Shown piece by piece: positions 22,766 to 36,405 of a stretch of DNA of 64,000 bases; position 1 is the stretch's first letter; each line of letters starts with the position of its first letter. The DNA is taken from contig NC_063443.1 of the NCBI RefSeq assembly GCF_020379485.1, positions 17,231,531-17,295,530 on the forward strand. The letters run 5' to 3'. The stretch comes from Brassica napus (lineage: Eukaryota; Streptophyta; Magnoliopsida; Brassicales; Brassicaceae). The position numbers were made by a program, and so were the translations under genes. The notes below the pieces were generated by a model, which saw only the letters and a list, made by a program, of their open reading frames with translations, was not told the origin of the DNA and searched no databases.

Positions 22766-24247
22766 ATGGATTTGGATGATTTCCGGACGGTTATTGACAA
22801 CGCCGGCGTCGATGTTTGGACATTCATCGACACTGCGATCCTCGTGGCTTCGCTTGACTACGGTCACGAGCTGAAGCAGAGGAGAGACAACATCGTCGAG
22901 CGTCTCTACGCCACCTCCATGGCGAACAAGTGTAGAAACTGCGATTATGGCGGCGGCGGGGGAACCGTTGTGGAAGATAGGGCTAATGGGAGGGTTCACG
23001 AGGAGGAGACGGAGGAGGAAGAAGAAGTAAGAGAGAAAACAGTTAATGGTGATGACGAAGAGGACGATGAGGATCCGTTTGCTGGTTTGTTTGATGATGA
23101 GCAGAAGAGTATTCTTGAAATCAAAGAGAAGCTTGAAGAACCTAATCTGGTATAATCTCAAGATTGATTCTTTTTGTGTATTTAAAAAAAAAAGGATTTT
23201 AATTAGTTTGGTGGTTTCAGACAGAAGAAGCTTTGGTGGAGTTGCTTCAGAATCTGGAAGATATGGAGATCACATTCCAAGCTCTTCAGGTAAGTGACTT
23301 ATGTTTCATATTGTTCATATTTTTTCATATTTTTTTAAACTAACTTGTTTGGTCAATTTTAGGAAACTGATATTGGGAGGTATGTGAATAGAGATCGAGT
23401 TCGGAAGCACCCATCCAACGAAGTTCGGAGATTAGCTAAACAACTTGTCAAGTAAAAACTTTTTTCTCTTTCTCAATATTCATTAGGAAACCACTCTTTG
23501 ATTTCTACTTTTGTCTCTCTCTTGCAGAAAATGGAAAGAAACAGTGGACGAATGGGTCAAATTCAACCAGCCTGGTGATCTCCATCCTCCGAGTTTAATA
23601 GCTGATGAGGACTCACCGCAGCAGAGAGCTGTCCACCAACAGGTAAAAACCAAAAACCCTTTTCGTTTTATTGGTTTTATCATTGAGTTTCTTCAACTCT
23701 TGTTCTTCTGTGTGCAGGTTCCTGACTTTGGGTATTCACCAGTTCCTCAAGCAAGTAAGCATAGTAACATCACTAAGCCAGAGAGGAAGCCTAGACCTGT
23801 TGCTCCTCCTCCTCCTAGGAGAGAATCTCCTTCTCCTGCTAAACCTTCTCGTCCTTCTCCTTCTCAACAACAACCCATTCAGGTACATTTTGCCAAACAA
23901 GGATCTTAGTTATCGGTGTTCCAAGTCTTCTTAATGCTTAATGTCAGTTTGGTTTTTGGGGGAATTGCAGAGGGAGAAGGAGCATAAAGAAATTGATTTT
24001 GACTCGGCTCGGAAAAGACTACAACAAAACTATAGACATGCGGAGAATGGTTTAGTTTAAAATCTCTACTAAGTTAATAGATTGTTTTGTGAACTGAACT
24101 GACTTTTGGGTTGGTTATGTTTTGAATGCAGCTAAAAAGCAAAGGACTATACAGGTGATGGACATTCATGAGATCCCTAAACCCAAGAAAGGTGGATTTT
24201 TCCCAAGAAAAGGTGGGAGTTCTCAGGGAGGTGGTAGACACTGGTAG
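22766..24247 (+). CDS. MED26C: Mediator subunit 26-like protein with TFIIS N-terminal domain
   Basis: Seven exons join in frame to 338 residues: 22766-23149, 23221-23289, 23363-23451, 23528-23642, 23718-23882, 23971-24049, 24132-24247. The protein begins [20 protein letters not shown], the N-terminal signature of plant MED26-like proteins. An acidic stretch ([12 protein letters not shown]) is followed at about residues 125-200 by the TFIIS N-terminal (LW) helical bundle, including [19 protein letters not shown] and [21 protein letters not shown] Pro/Ser-rich linker and a basic C-terminus follow. It should link Mediator to elongation factors for Pol II in the nucleus. Gene order matches At5g09850. 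Length and domain order are as expected, with no defects. Confidence 0.92.
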
Positions 24248-24711
24248 ACTAAATGAAGAAGGTGATGAAGAGAGTTGAGTGAAACGAGTTAGTAGAGGAA
24301 TGTAAAAGACAGAGAACAAAGCTCTGTTTTTTTAGACAGGCACAAGAGGTCTAAAAGTATGTTTCAAGTATTTGGAATTAAGTTGGTGCGTACACTTGTT
24401 TTCCATTTTGTTATTATATTTTTTATTTGCTGATTAAGAACATAATTTTGTTGGATTTTATGAATAATATATTCTGAAATTCAAGTTTACCATATTTGTG
24501 TGTTTACACAATGATGCTTGTATCTAGTTCTTTTCTTAAGAATTGATTCTCTTGCTTGATGCCAATTTATATCTAAATAACTGACATTTTTATTGTTCAT
24601 TTTTGTGCAGATTCACAGTTTGCTGGAATTTTTTTTTATTCAGTTGCTGTCAATGTAAATAAATGTCTAATAAACGGGTCAATGTAAAGTGAGGATTGTA
24701 ATCTTTGTTGA
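24248..24711. other. MED26C 3' flank
   Basis: 3' UTR and AT-rich sequence; no gene or repeat recognised. Confidence 0.4.
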
Positions 24712-25533
24712 GCTTATCTTTTAGTTTTTTTTTTTTTCTCTGGATATTTATTAAAGAGATCAAAGCCCAACTGGGCAAAGCCCGAAAACAAACAAAACAC
24801 AAAGCCTAGACAAACGGGCCAATATTAAACAAACTTTTTGGGCCCAAAACCCAGAAAGAAGAACCGTCGAGGAAGCAAAGCAATATCCGTCCACCACGTG
24901 TACGATCGACGAACGATTCTGAGAACACGCGTCAAGAGAGAGTCTTCACCTCCTCCGGAAGAGCCACGCCGAAGCTCTGCCATCGGCGGAGACAAATCAG
25001 TGAAAGACCAACTGAACAGTCTTCACAGAAGGCCAAGACGCAACCGGATCATCACTTCAGGAAAGATAACCGTCGTCTACAATCAATCTAATCACTGCGA
25101 CAGAGGATCAAATCGAGAGTCGGTGGTAGATCGAAGAACAGGAAGCAACAATCAAACGAAACCGGAAGAACTCCGGTGAAGAGCCGGCGAAGACGATGAA
25201 ATAGAATCATCTCTTCCCGGAAACAGAGCCGGCGAAGCTGATGCTGAGCGAGCCACCGCTACCCGAAAACAGAGCCGACGAAGACGATGTGATAGAATCA
25301 TCTCTTCCCGGAGACAAAAACCGGCGAAACTGGTGCTAAACGAGCCACCGCTACTCGGAAACAGAGCCGACCGACCACCGAAGGAGAAGGTGCGTCGCCG
25401 AAAACGAAAAAACCAGATAGAAATCTCTCAGAACTCTATTCCTTGTGAAAGATCTAATTAGAGAACAAGGACGATAGAGAGAAACCTCTCTGAAAGAGAG
25501 GAGAGAGACTTTAGTCTGCTTATCTTTTAGTTT
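24712..25533 (-). mobile_element. Non-LTR retroposon A (poly(A), 16-bp target duplication)
   Basis: GCTTATCTTTTAGTTT occurs at 24712-24727 and again at 25518-25533. Between the copies is a block that ends, on the minus strand, in an A run (plus-strand T at 24725-24737). This shows target-primed insertion on the minus strand. The body begins AAAGTCTCTCTCC and is rich in GCCGG/CGCCG words; it ends GGGCTTTGATCTCTTTAATA before the A run. It encodes no reverse transcriptase. It is related to retroposon B downstream. It may be a shortened LINE derivative; the class is uncertain. Confidence 0.7.
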
Positions 25534-25958
25534 GAGTGTTGTAAAAAATTGTTTTAGATTTAATAAACGGAAACATAACAACAAAGAAACGTTTTTCATT
25601 TTCGTTTTGTCTTTATGCTATATAGCCTTGAGACCCGCCGTGATGAATGAGACACATTTTTGTTATGTTTCAGACCGAGTCATTGTGGATAGGCATGAGC
25701 TGTATTCTTTAACTATGCTTTATATCATTTATACGCGGGATTGATACTAACTAATATTCGCATACTTTAAGGGAACAAGACAAAATTACGATTAATTAAT
25801 TAGATCAATCTCTTTTGTTTATCTATGTCCACTGAGAAGACTCACGTGGCAAAAGATAATCCACCATGCAACTCCACATGGACGCCACAATTTCATTTAA
25901 AACTTTAATAGATTAAGTACTAATTTTAATCAGGGTTTCGTTGACGTGTTTGAACACC

Positions 25959-26845
25959 TTTTTTTTTTTTTTTTTGCCATCTGTGTATAATTAATAAGAG
26001 CCAAAGAGCCAAAGACAAAACCCGTACCAAAAAACAACACGAAGCCCAAACCAGAAACAAAAGAAAACAAAAAAACACAAGCAAAACAAGCCCAACAAGG
26101 GCATCCGAAAAGTTAAGACGCCCAATAACACGCGTCAGAAGATTAGCGGGAGAGAAACACATGTTTTTATCTCTGCCAACGGAGACCACGTGTCGCTAAA
26201 GCCTTCACCTCATCACCGCTTCACGAAACAACGGCGGATAACTAAACCGACGGTTTACCGGAATCCGCCATACCACACCGGAAAGACACCGAAACCTCGA
26301 ACCTCCACCGTCTTCATCGACTTAGAAGACCACCGGAAACTACCACGAATCTGACCCCGACCACCGAAGAAAGCCTCCAACGACTGTATTGGAGGATTTG
26401 GGGAATCAAACAGCTACAGCATATGCGGAGAGCGTCAATCGATCTAAATCGAGAGCTCATCCAAACGATTTCATTAACCAACCCCAAGATCTTCGCTTCT
26501 GCAACCACAAACTCAATCGTGATTAATCATCCAAACGGGCTCCAACTAAACAGCCCAACGAGAATCAATCGACAGTTGAAACAAGACAACCGACGATGAT
26601 CATGCAACCCAGGAAACCTCGGTAGAGAGCTAGCGACACCGCCAAAGCTACACCACCAGATACCACCGCCGGATAGCTTCACCAAACGAGAGCGCAAAAC
26701 CACCGGAATCTAAGCCGGCTACACAACGTCAGAGAGACCGTCGTATACCAGAGTCGTTGTTTCTTCACCGGCGGAACCACCGCGACACTCTCTCCCTAAA
26801 AGTTCTAGAGAGGGAAGAGAGAGTCTACTCTCCTTATGTTTCTAA
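25959..26845 (-). mobile_element. Non-LTR retroposon B, relative of retroposon A
   Basis: On the minus strand it starts near 26845 with GGAGAGTAGACTCTCTCTTC and ends with ATTAATTATACACAGATGGC plus a run of 17 A (plus-strand T, 25959-25975). It shares with retroposon A the AGAGAG-rich start, CACGCGTC and CCACGTG words, a GGGCTTGTTTTG-like 3' zone and the orientation. No clear target duplication could be read. It contains no intact coding frame. Confidence 0.55.
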
Positions 26846-27344
26846 AAAATTTATATTCTAATTTTTTTCTCATATTTTAATAAAACACATTAAATTTACA
26901 TAAATTTTTGTGTTTATTTTTTTTTACAATTTTAAACCAATAAAAAAATCAATTAATACAATTAAATTTTTTAAAATTTGTAATTAGTTAATAAAACATA
27001 CATTGAAAATATAAAGATTGAATCTTTTAGAAATAAAATTTTTCTCTATAATATGTATCTTTAAAGAACGGATGGAATATTTATCAATATTATATACTTC
27101 ATGGATACCACGTGATATTTAAATTAAGAAAATAGAAAATATAAACCACCAATTAATGCAAGCAACTGTATATTAGATAATGGAATCTTCATAGACACTA
27201 AACTACATTTTGAACTTTAAAGTTTGTATCAATATGACCTTATTCCCCTTAACAGGGTTCGGTTTACCATAGACCAAATCTCAAACCGGCTTTAGACAAA
27301 ACTAAATTTCCCGGGAGATTCTTCACTAACAAACACTCTTGTAC
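26846..27344. other. AT-rich spacer before MNU2
   Basis: No gene. Imperfect AT repeats occur, and the right part should hold the MNU2 3' UTR. Confidence 0.4.
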
Positions 27345-30078
27345 TCACTGGACTTCTGAATCTTTAACAAAAGAATATGTCTTTGAAGGCTTTGGCTTCC
27401 TAACGTTGTTCACGATCTTCCTCTCCTCTGGTTTATCCATCTTAACCTCCCCATTGCTTTTGTAATAAGAATCCAGAATCTGCAATAACGAGCTATCTTT
27501 ATCATTTTCACTCATCACATGCTTCTTCTTCCTCGGGATGTCTCTCTCTGAACCAGAATCTTCATCATCCGAGAGAGATGGTTCATACACTGAAAGCTTT
27601 CTGGTCGTCTTGTCATTACTCGTTGCATCAGAAACCGGACCTAGTTCCTCGAATGACGAGTCTGAGTCATCTTCTTTTGTAGTAGACTTACCACTTGCTG
27701 AAGGAAGAACGTATCCAGATGATATTCTCACTCCAGGTATCACTTGAATCAGCGACTGTAGATTCTTGTAACCGAGCTTCTCAACAGCTAGATGGTACCC
27801 GTACTCCTCCAAAAAGTCTTTCCTGAAACGAATCAAGTTGTACCCTTCAGGGCTTTTCTCTGTCATCTTCTTTATCAGCTTCTCACAATCAACAAGGGCG
27901 TTGCTTTTGCAACCAACAGAGACTCCAGCATGAGCGACGTTCTTGAACTTTTTCTCACCGTCTTGAGATTTTGCACAATCCGAGATTATTGAGATCAAAC
28001 CGTTTGAAGCATGACCGTGGTGGCTAGAGCTAGAGTCTTTGATGACGCTGAATGGTGGGGAAGAAGAGGGGTTTTCTTCAATCCATTTCTTATGAGATAT
28101 CAATAAGGTAACTAAATGAAGCATGGTTGACTCATCGAGCTGTTTAAGGCACAATGGCCCTTCCCTCTGCAGATTTTTAGCCATCATTTCCCTAAAAGGT
28201 TGAAAAAGAACATAATGTTAGCCAAATACTTTTATTCCCTGAAAGACAACAATGGCTAATGCAAGAACCAAAATGAAGAAAGTGTAAGAACCTTGTTCTT
28301 GAGTGAGAGACAATGATGAAGCCTCTTGGAGAATGAATGAAAGATTCAACATCATCCCAGGAAGACTCGTTTGCGAAAATGTCATGTACTTGGACCAGCT
28401 TCTGATTCCCACTCGAGTCTGTGTCTCTTCCCCAGAACTTGAAACTCTTCAGAAGCCGACTGAAAAAGCCTGGACTTGCATTTTTAACACTATTGCCTAC
28501 TTCATCAGTTCTTGATTTCACATCCTCTACAGATTCACCGACAAAAGAAGGTGAGATTTGGGACGAGGAATCAGTTCCCTGACTCGATGATCTCAAGTCC
28601 TTATCCTCAGCCTTGACATCATTAACAACCCTTTCGTCCTTGTCTCCACTTTTGTTTTCTGTCATACGCTCCGATTCCATCTCAGGTGAACCAGACCATA
28701 CTCTTTTCAGCTTCTGAAAAAACCCATCTTCTACGGAATCTTCACTTCCCGTTATAACAGGGACTTGATTCGTCTCCACAGGTTTCTCATCTGCCTTAAC
28801 GTCCTTCTGCTTAATCAGAACAGAATCTTGAGAACTCTCTGTCGCTTTCTCCTTGACATTTTTATCATTCTCCAGCTTCTTTCCAAGCGAGACATCTCTT
28901 CCTTTTCTTTCACCACCAACTTCTCCATCAGTCATTAACTTCGGAGTTGAAGCATTAACAGACACCTTCTCTTTAATCTCCTCATCAACAGCAGAACTTG
29001 AATCAACCCGCTTAGGAATCGCCTTTTCATTAACACAACGAACAACAAACAAACCATCACTCCCTCTACTAACCTGAAACACATCAGGCATGGACTGCAG
29101 AAACCGAGCAAAAGACTTATACCCATAAAACTCTTTATCTAACACCACATTACTCTTAACCAACTCACCACGCAGCTCAGAAACAGAAACCCCTTTGGGA
29201 TACAACCTCAACACCACACGAATCTTCTCAACAACTTCTTTAGGAACAATACGAGCTTCTTCATCAGTAGTAGTTGCAAAGGGATCAAGAAGAGGAACTC
29301 TATAATGACCATACCAAGAGTTATAAGGACCATCAGGAGGCTGATTAAAATACTTAACATTAACATTAACATTAACATTATCTCCTTTAACCAAACCCTC
29401 CCAATCCCACATTATCGAAGCTGCACTACACAAAACACCAGGAGCTGACGTGGCTTTACTAGCTAACAGAACGTTGTAGTTACTCATCCTCAACCTATGC
29501 AACACGCTCGCGAACCCCTCGTCGGTGGAGATCAGAAACACGTGAGCTGGAGGTGGATTCTGAGAGATCCAGCACATCAGATCCGTAATTAAAGACCTAT
29601 CTGCACTGTTCTTCCCACCTGAATCATTTTTTTTTTTTTAATTATTATGATATTACAATTACGAGAAAGATTAATCAACAAATAGACAAAAACCTTGAGG
29701 GACGTGGGTGAGGGTGATTCCGGTGGAGGAGAGAGCTTCCTGGTTCGATCTGGGGAGGTTGAGGACGTCTCCGAAGGCTGTGATCGTGACGGGGCCTTTG
29801 ATTCCGCTGCTTCTGATGGCGGAGGTGATGGATTGGGATAGCTTGAAGGCGTTGGCGGTCGCCGGGAGGTTGCATTTGTCGAAGTCCCACCAGACGGCGA
29901 CTCTGACGGAACGGGAGTCTTCGTCGTGGTGGTGGCGTCGAGAGGAGGAAGAAGAGAGGGTGGATCCGGAGGGGGAGGTGGTGGTGGTGGTGGAAAATGA
30001 ATTAGTGATTGATCGACGGGGAGGGAGGAGAGAGAGACGGAAGAGGAGGGATTTTGACGGTAGAGATCGAAATCTCAT
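27345..30078 (-). CDS. MNU2: NYN-domain, OST-HTH (LOTUS) mitochondrial nuclease-like protein
   Basis: Three exons on the minus strand, 30078-29694, 29618-28292 and 28191-27345, join in frame to 852 residues. The N-terminus (MRFRSLPSKSLLFRLSLLPP) is basic, hydrophobic and without acidic residues, as expected of a mitochondrial presequence. A NYN (PIN-like RNase) domain begins near residue 58 with VRVAVWWDFDKCNLP, where the Asp of WWDFD is a likely metal ligand; it continues through DEGFASVLHRL. Two OST-HTH/LOTUS modules follow, one near 256-325 (KIRVVLRLYPKGVSVSELRG) and one near 670-720 (LIRFRKDFLEEYG). Long charged linkers lie between. Arabidopsis MNU1 and MNU2 help trim 5' ends of mitochondrial transcripts. 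Gene order indicates MNU2 (At5g09840). It is head to head with BOLA2. Confidence 0.88.
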
Positions 30079-30303
30079 GGTCGGAGGAGTGAATAGAGGT
30101 CGCGGAGGGGTTTAGGAGTGAGGGGGACGATGCTTAAACCCTATTTTCTTTCCGTCGTTAACCAAAATCGAATCCCAATTGAAACGTAAACCGAACTTAA
30201 CCGAATTTAAACTAAACCGTTATTATTCTAATTTGATATGATTGTAATTAGGGTTGTGAAACATTCATTGTTATCAGAGCGATAGAAAGAGAGAGGAGAG
30301 AGG
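30079..30303. promoter_or_regulatory. Compact bidirectional promoter between MNU2 and BOLA2
   Basis: Only 225 bases separate the two start codons, so both 5' UTRs and core promoters must lie here. A telo-box-like AAACCCTA sits at about 30136-30143. No TATA box is evident. Confidence 0.6.
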
Positions 30304-31126
30304 ATGGTGACGAAGGAACAGGTGGAAGCTTCGCTGACTTCGAAACTCAAGCCTATTCATCTCGTTAGTTTTCTTCTTCTTCCAGTTTTTGATCTTTTGA
30401 TTGGTTCTTCTTTCAGTTGTATATATGTTTCTGCTTTTTTCTATAAACTTGAAATAATTGGATCAAAAGGATGTTCGTAGTTCTATGTTGTCTCTGGGTT
30501 TTTTTAATTTATTATGTATTGTAGTCTCAGCATCTGGAGATGGTTTATGCTATGAAACATAAGATACAAAAAAAAACGTGTTTGTTTGCGTAGTTAGGAG
30601 TGATTTGATATGAACTTAGATTCTGACAATGGAGAGTGTTATGTATGAGAAAATTAGGAGCTGAGTGTTTTTTTTTTGTATGTGGTTACTTGTTTGTGAA
30701 TTACAACTTCTGAAGATTCAAGTTGAGAGTATTAATATGTGTGAACTGTGAAGGTTTATCTTCTTTTGAAGTTTTTTTACTGACATTATCTCATTTTATT
30801 GTTGTACCAGGAAGTCAATGACATATCTGGAGGGTAAGTATAGGATTCCAAGTATCAAATATCTTTAAATCTCTAGCTTTTCGCATAATCTCTTGTTCTT
30901 AATCTTAAGCTAAATCGTTTTCTTTTGCAGTTGCGGTTCGAGTTTTGAAGTCGAGGTTGTCTCTGAACAGTTCGAAGGGAAGAGATTGCTAGAGAGGCAC
31001 CGCATGGTGAATGCAGCACTCGAAGAAGAAATGAAGGAGATTCATGCTCTTTCTATTAAGAAAGCTCAGACCCCACAACAATGGAAACCTTCACAAGACT
31101 CTGCTACTCAAGCTAAAGACGCTTGA
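30304..31126 (+). CDS. BOLA2: BolA-like protein
   Basis: Three exons, 30304-30363, 30811-30833 and 30931-31126, encode 92 residues, the normal size for a cytosolic BolA. The 23-base middle exon is supported by AG and GT borders and frame. The protein begins MVTKEQVEASLTSKLKPIHL and has the BolA core CGSSFEVEVVSEQFEGKRLL, followed by LERHRMVNAAL. The Cys of GGCGSSF and the His of ERHR are candidate iron-sulfur ligands. BolA proteins pair with monothiol glutaredoxins (GRXS17 for this type) to bind a shared [2Fe-2S] cluster. Gene order matches At5g09830. Divergent from MNU2. Confidence 0.92.
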
Positions 31127-32211
31127 AACTCTGTTTTTAAGGTTTTGTGAGAAAAGAACAAGAGCATGACTATGTTTGATACTTTTCGTGGTTACTTGCA
31201 AATCTACAAGACTATTTTTATGCGAGTTTCAGTTTAATTTCTTGTAAAACGGTTTCAGTTGGGCTCAGATCAGTTTAATAGTACTATTGGACATCCATAA
31301 CTTTGAGTTTATGAATTAGCATACACTATTACACTATCTACTTTGGCACAAAGCCCATTGGTGAGGAAGATATCAGGCTCTTTTGAAATTTCGATAGGTA
31401 GTAAAAAGCTGTAACATTGAAGTTGGAGATTATAGAGAAAGTCTATGATTGTCAGGCAACTACTCGATTTTGTGTGTGTGTGTATATGAGTTGTTCAATC
31501 GATTTTATGTCAAAGTATCGATTAAAGTTGTTGGGTGATTTGGTTGGACCGACCATTTCAAGTATTTCAAATGGTGGGGTCAAATTAATTATAACTCTGT
31601 AGAAAGACAAACAGATTGCGATGTATTAGACATTTGTGATTTGGAAAGGAATTATATATGGAAAAATCCAAAAGCGTAACCAATAATATACGCTTTTACA
31701 CCAATAAAACGATGGCTAAACTAGTCTCCAAACGTAGCAGTCGGGGTTGAAAAGACATTACCAAAGTTGACAGGAGGACGGTGCTTACACATTCAATCCA
31801 ACGTGAACTTTCACATTCAATCCAACGTGAACTTTCGTTGTGGGTTTTTTTTTTTTGGAACGCGAACTTTCGTTATGGTTTAAATGACAAATTGATACAA
31901 AAATTTGTGTCGCACACAAATAAAAGTGTTCTCAATGACGAATAAGAAAATCAAAACATCGACCAAATAGAATATGATATTTTTTTTGCTTAATAAGGAC
32001 AAAAAAACCAGAATCATCACAAAGCATCCTAAAGAGAAAATAATAAACAGAGGTAAAACTAAAAGTACACAGAGACTTGAGAGAAGGTTTTTAAAAGAGA
32101 CCCAAGAAAACAACAACCACATAACAACAGATAGTTTCACTTCCCATCTCCAACTTAGGGGAAACAGATTTGTAAACAACACTCAACACCACGAACGAGA
32201 CAAGAAACCAC
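31127..32211. other. Spacer between convergent BOLA2 and ACT7
   Basis: 3' UTRs of both genes and AT-rich DNA. A perfect 24-base tandem repeat, ACATTCAATCCAACGTGAAC plus TTTC, lies at 31789-31836. The Arabidopsis neighbour between these genes (a fibrillin-like gene) is not found. Confidence 0.5.
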
Positions 32212-33613
<1,402 letters not shown>

Positions 33614-34210
33614 CTCTCACTAAGCTACAGATAATGAAACTGAGTCAATCAAATAAGCTCATGACGCAAAACGCTATTCCCTATGAGCTGATTCGTTACG
33701 TAAACAACAACAACAACAACACAGAATATTCACGATTGATCAAATCAAGCATGGAGTTTAGTGAAACTTCATAGATCTCAAACTTAGAACAGTCGAAGTT
33801 CACTGATAAACATCGAAGCACGAAATCATTTCAGAAATTCACAGATCTAACGCGTAAACCCTAAGAAACCAACGATTGATTAAGATAGATCCAGCTAACA
33901 TCGATTGAATCAACATCAAACATAGATATCAACAACTTTCTCATAAAACTCAACGCATGCTTGACAGATCTAGCAAATCAGCAATAACCAAAAGGAAATC
34001 GATCGATGAATGGAACAAAAAGGTAGATCTGAGATCACCTTAGACGAAGAAGATGATAGACGATTCGAGAAGCAGCGATAGAGAGAGATGAAGCAGAGAA
34101 ACAACAGTAGCGGCCAGCAGTTCGTGAGTAAAGTGAAACGAGTATACATGTGCGAATATATAGCTAGGATTTTCCCTTTTTTCATTTCTTTATTTACTTT
34201 TATTATTTAT
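33614..34210 (-). promoter_or_regulatory. ACT7 leader intron, leader exon and core promoter
   Basis: On the minus strand a leader exon ends CGTCTAAG|GTGATCTC near 34039. A second splice site CTGTAG|CTTAGTGAGAG near 33628 lies just before the ATG, defining a leader intron of about 410 bases. Such introns in plant actin genes raise expression. A TATA box (TATATA) lies at about 34156-34162, consistent with transcription starting some 30 bases further on. Confidence 0.65.
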
Positions 34211-36405
34211 TCTCGAATTTAAATTAAGGAAAAAGAAGCTATGCTGACCTGGCTTGACGCTTGTTTTAGCTCACCGACGCCTGTACGGCACCCGTTAGAT
34301 TGTTTAAACTTTTGATCTCAGCCGTTGGTTTACGATTCACTTCAAATAAATTAACCCGCGAGCCGTGCCTGATCATCGCGGCTTGGCTAGGCTCAGCTGT
34401 TGTGGTTCGGTTCGGACAGCGTTCAAATTTTATTCTCGATGATTGTAAAACCTTAGCAATTATTTAAATTTAAATATTGCTGACAAACAGACCTATGTGT
34501 TTTTTTTCCCGTGACTGTTTTTGAATATCTATCGAATTTAAAATTTGTATCAGATATGTTATTTTATTGAGCATTCGTCTTTGAATAGTATTGTATCAAA
34601 ATGTGGCATGAAGCCAAGCTATAAATAAAGAGAGGTGCCAAAATATGATGGAAGCTTTTTACAAGTGTTGCCTTTGAATGTTGAATAGTATGTGAGAAGG
34701 CAAGGGTCACACACATTGTATATTTTATGAGCAATTTGTAAGCAGTATAGTCTCACAATATGTTCTTTCTACATATACTATTTGGTAGACATGTCCAAAA
34801 TTAAATTAGTTCAATATTCCAAATTCTAATCAGCTTCTGGAATCGTTTAATTTACAAGAAAACTAATCTTTTTGAAAATAAAGTTCATGCCCCATGTTGG
34901 AAGCATGTTCTAAGTGTTTATATACTTTGCCAATTAAAAAAAAAAAGCTGGAAAGTGGTATCGTTTGGTTGGATGCTTAAATAATCAAAATAGTTTTTGG
35001 GAGTTTTCTGATTTATGATTCCACATCTAATTGCTTTACACTTTTGTCAAATAACATCAAACAAAATAATATAATTTCTAACTGTTTTGAAAGCACAGAT
35101 GTAAAAAGGTAAATTCATAGGGAAGCCAAAGCCATCATCATTTGTAAGTTGTATTCCAAGGAAAGATAAATTGAGCGACCATTCTTCCCACTTCCACGTT
35201 TACAGTGGTTGCAAATTTTGAATTGCATCTTATTCTTATCCGTATTTAAACATGAAAATATCATATACTCGAATCAATCTTTCTTTTCTATGGGAAACAA
35301 ATAGGTGACTTCATTTCCTTGGGTACATCAAAACAAACGGGCCAAATTATAATGGACTCAAAGAATATCAATAACATAATTGGGCTTAGATATGTAGTAA
35401 CATTAAGACCCAATTGCCCATCTATCTTCGCGGACTATCTCATGTTTTTGTCCAAATTGATATATGCCAACACGTATAGCTATTTGCTCCTATTTTGTGT
35501 CCAAGTGGTTTAACCAGATAATAGATCTTTTAGATCTTTTATGACCTGGCTTGAATTCAAAGTTTAGAAATACAGTCTCAGTTCAACTATCCACGCTTCT
35601 TATAGCAAAAAAAGAAGTTCAACTATCCATGCTGAAAATATTATATGATCTAACGAAATATATCTCGTGTGAACAAGTCACTGTATATTTATTATAGAGC
35701 ATAATTAATAGGAAGTTCTTAGAACAGGGTTATTAGCGGAATATAAGAAACTGTCTCTTAACATTTAACTAAAAAACTAAAAATCGGTTCTTAAATATTT
35801 AAGAACCTCTCATTAATCATGCTCTTATGTTTTTCATATTATCTGATCGTGGTACCGTTGTTTTGTTTGTTTGTTTAAGCTAATTGTAGTTAGGTCTTTA
35901 TTTATGGTCATGGAGGTTGTCAGAATTTTGACGGTGACTCATGCATGTATCATATAGTTATATCGTTAGGGACTTTCACATGATATCAAAGAGGTAGATC
36001 AAATATATTTCAACTCGGAGATATAGTATAATCATAAATAAGTTATGTACGTGAATATTTATATTTGTTTCCGAGTATAACTCGTTTCTTTTTACTGAAT
36101 AAGTTTTAGACGAGATAGAGCACCAATTTCAAAGCGTAATCAACCAACATCAAAACATATATGGATACCAGCTAGGCAGCTATATGTCGATATATTCTAA
36201 AAAACAATGTATAATACAATCCGTATGTAGCATAGGATCAATTGAATCACTAATCAAAATATCGAGATTTTGGTACGAATATGTTTGTCGATGCGTGCAT
36301 ATGGATAGGTTATCCGATTTGTAGGTATTATGTAACAATAATTCCCGTTAATATATATGATTCGAAATAATAGAGACCCTCCCTCTCCAGGCGGGGTTCA
36401 CCGCA
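34211..36405. other. Intergenic region upstream of ACT7
   Basis: The first few hundred bases are likely ACT7 upstream control sequence. The rest is AT-rich with no credible gene. One MITE (35692-35827) lies within it and is listed separately. Confidence 0.45.
35692..35827. mobile_element. MITE, GAGCATGATTAAT family, copy 1
   Basis: A near-perfect foldback. The left arm TAGAGCATAATTAATAGGAA pairs with the reverse complement of the right arm (GAGCATGATTAATGAGAGG). Pairing continues through AAGTTCTTA, the ATATAAGAAACTGTCTCTTA region and AACATTTAACT. TTA flanks both ends, fitting PIF/Harbinger insertion. A relative lies near 61581-61747. Confidence 0.65.

Noticed and set aside
24838..25179. Plus-strand open frame of 113 codons starting MGPKPRKKNRR
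   Set aside because: It lies within retroposon A, antisense to its direction, is Arg-rich from CG-rich filler, and matches no family.
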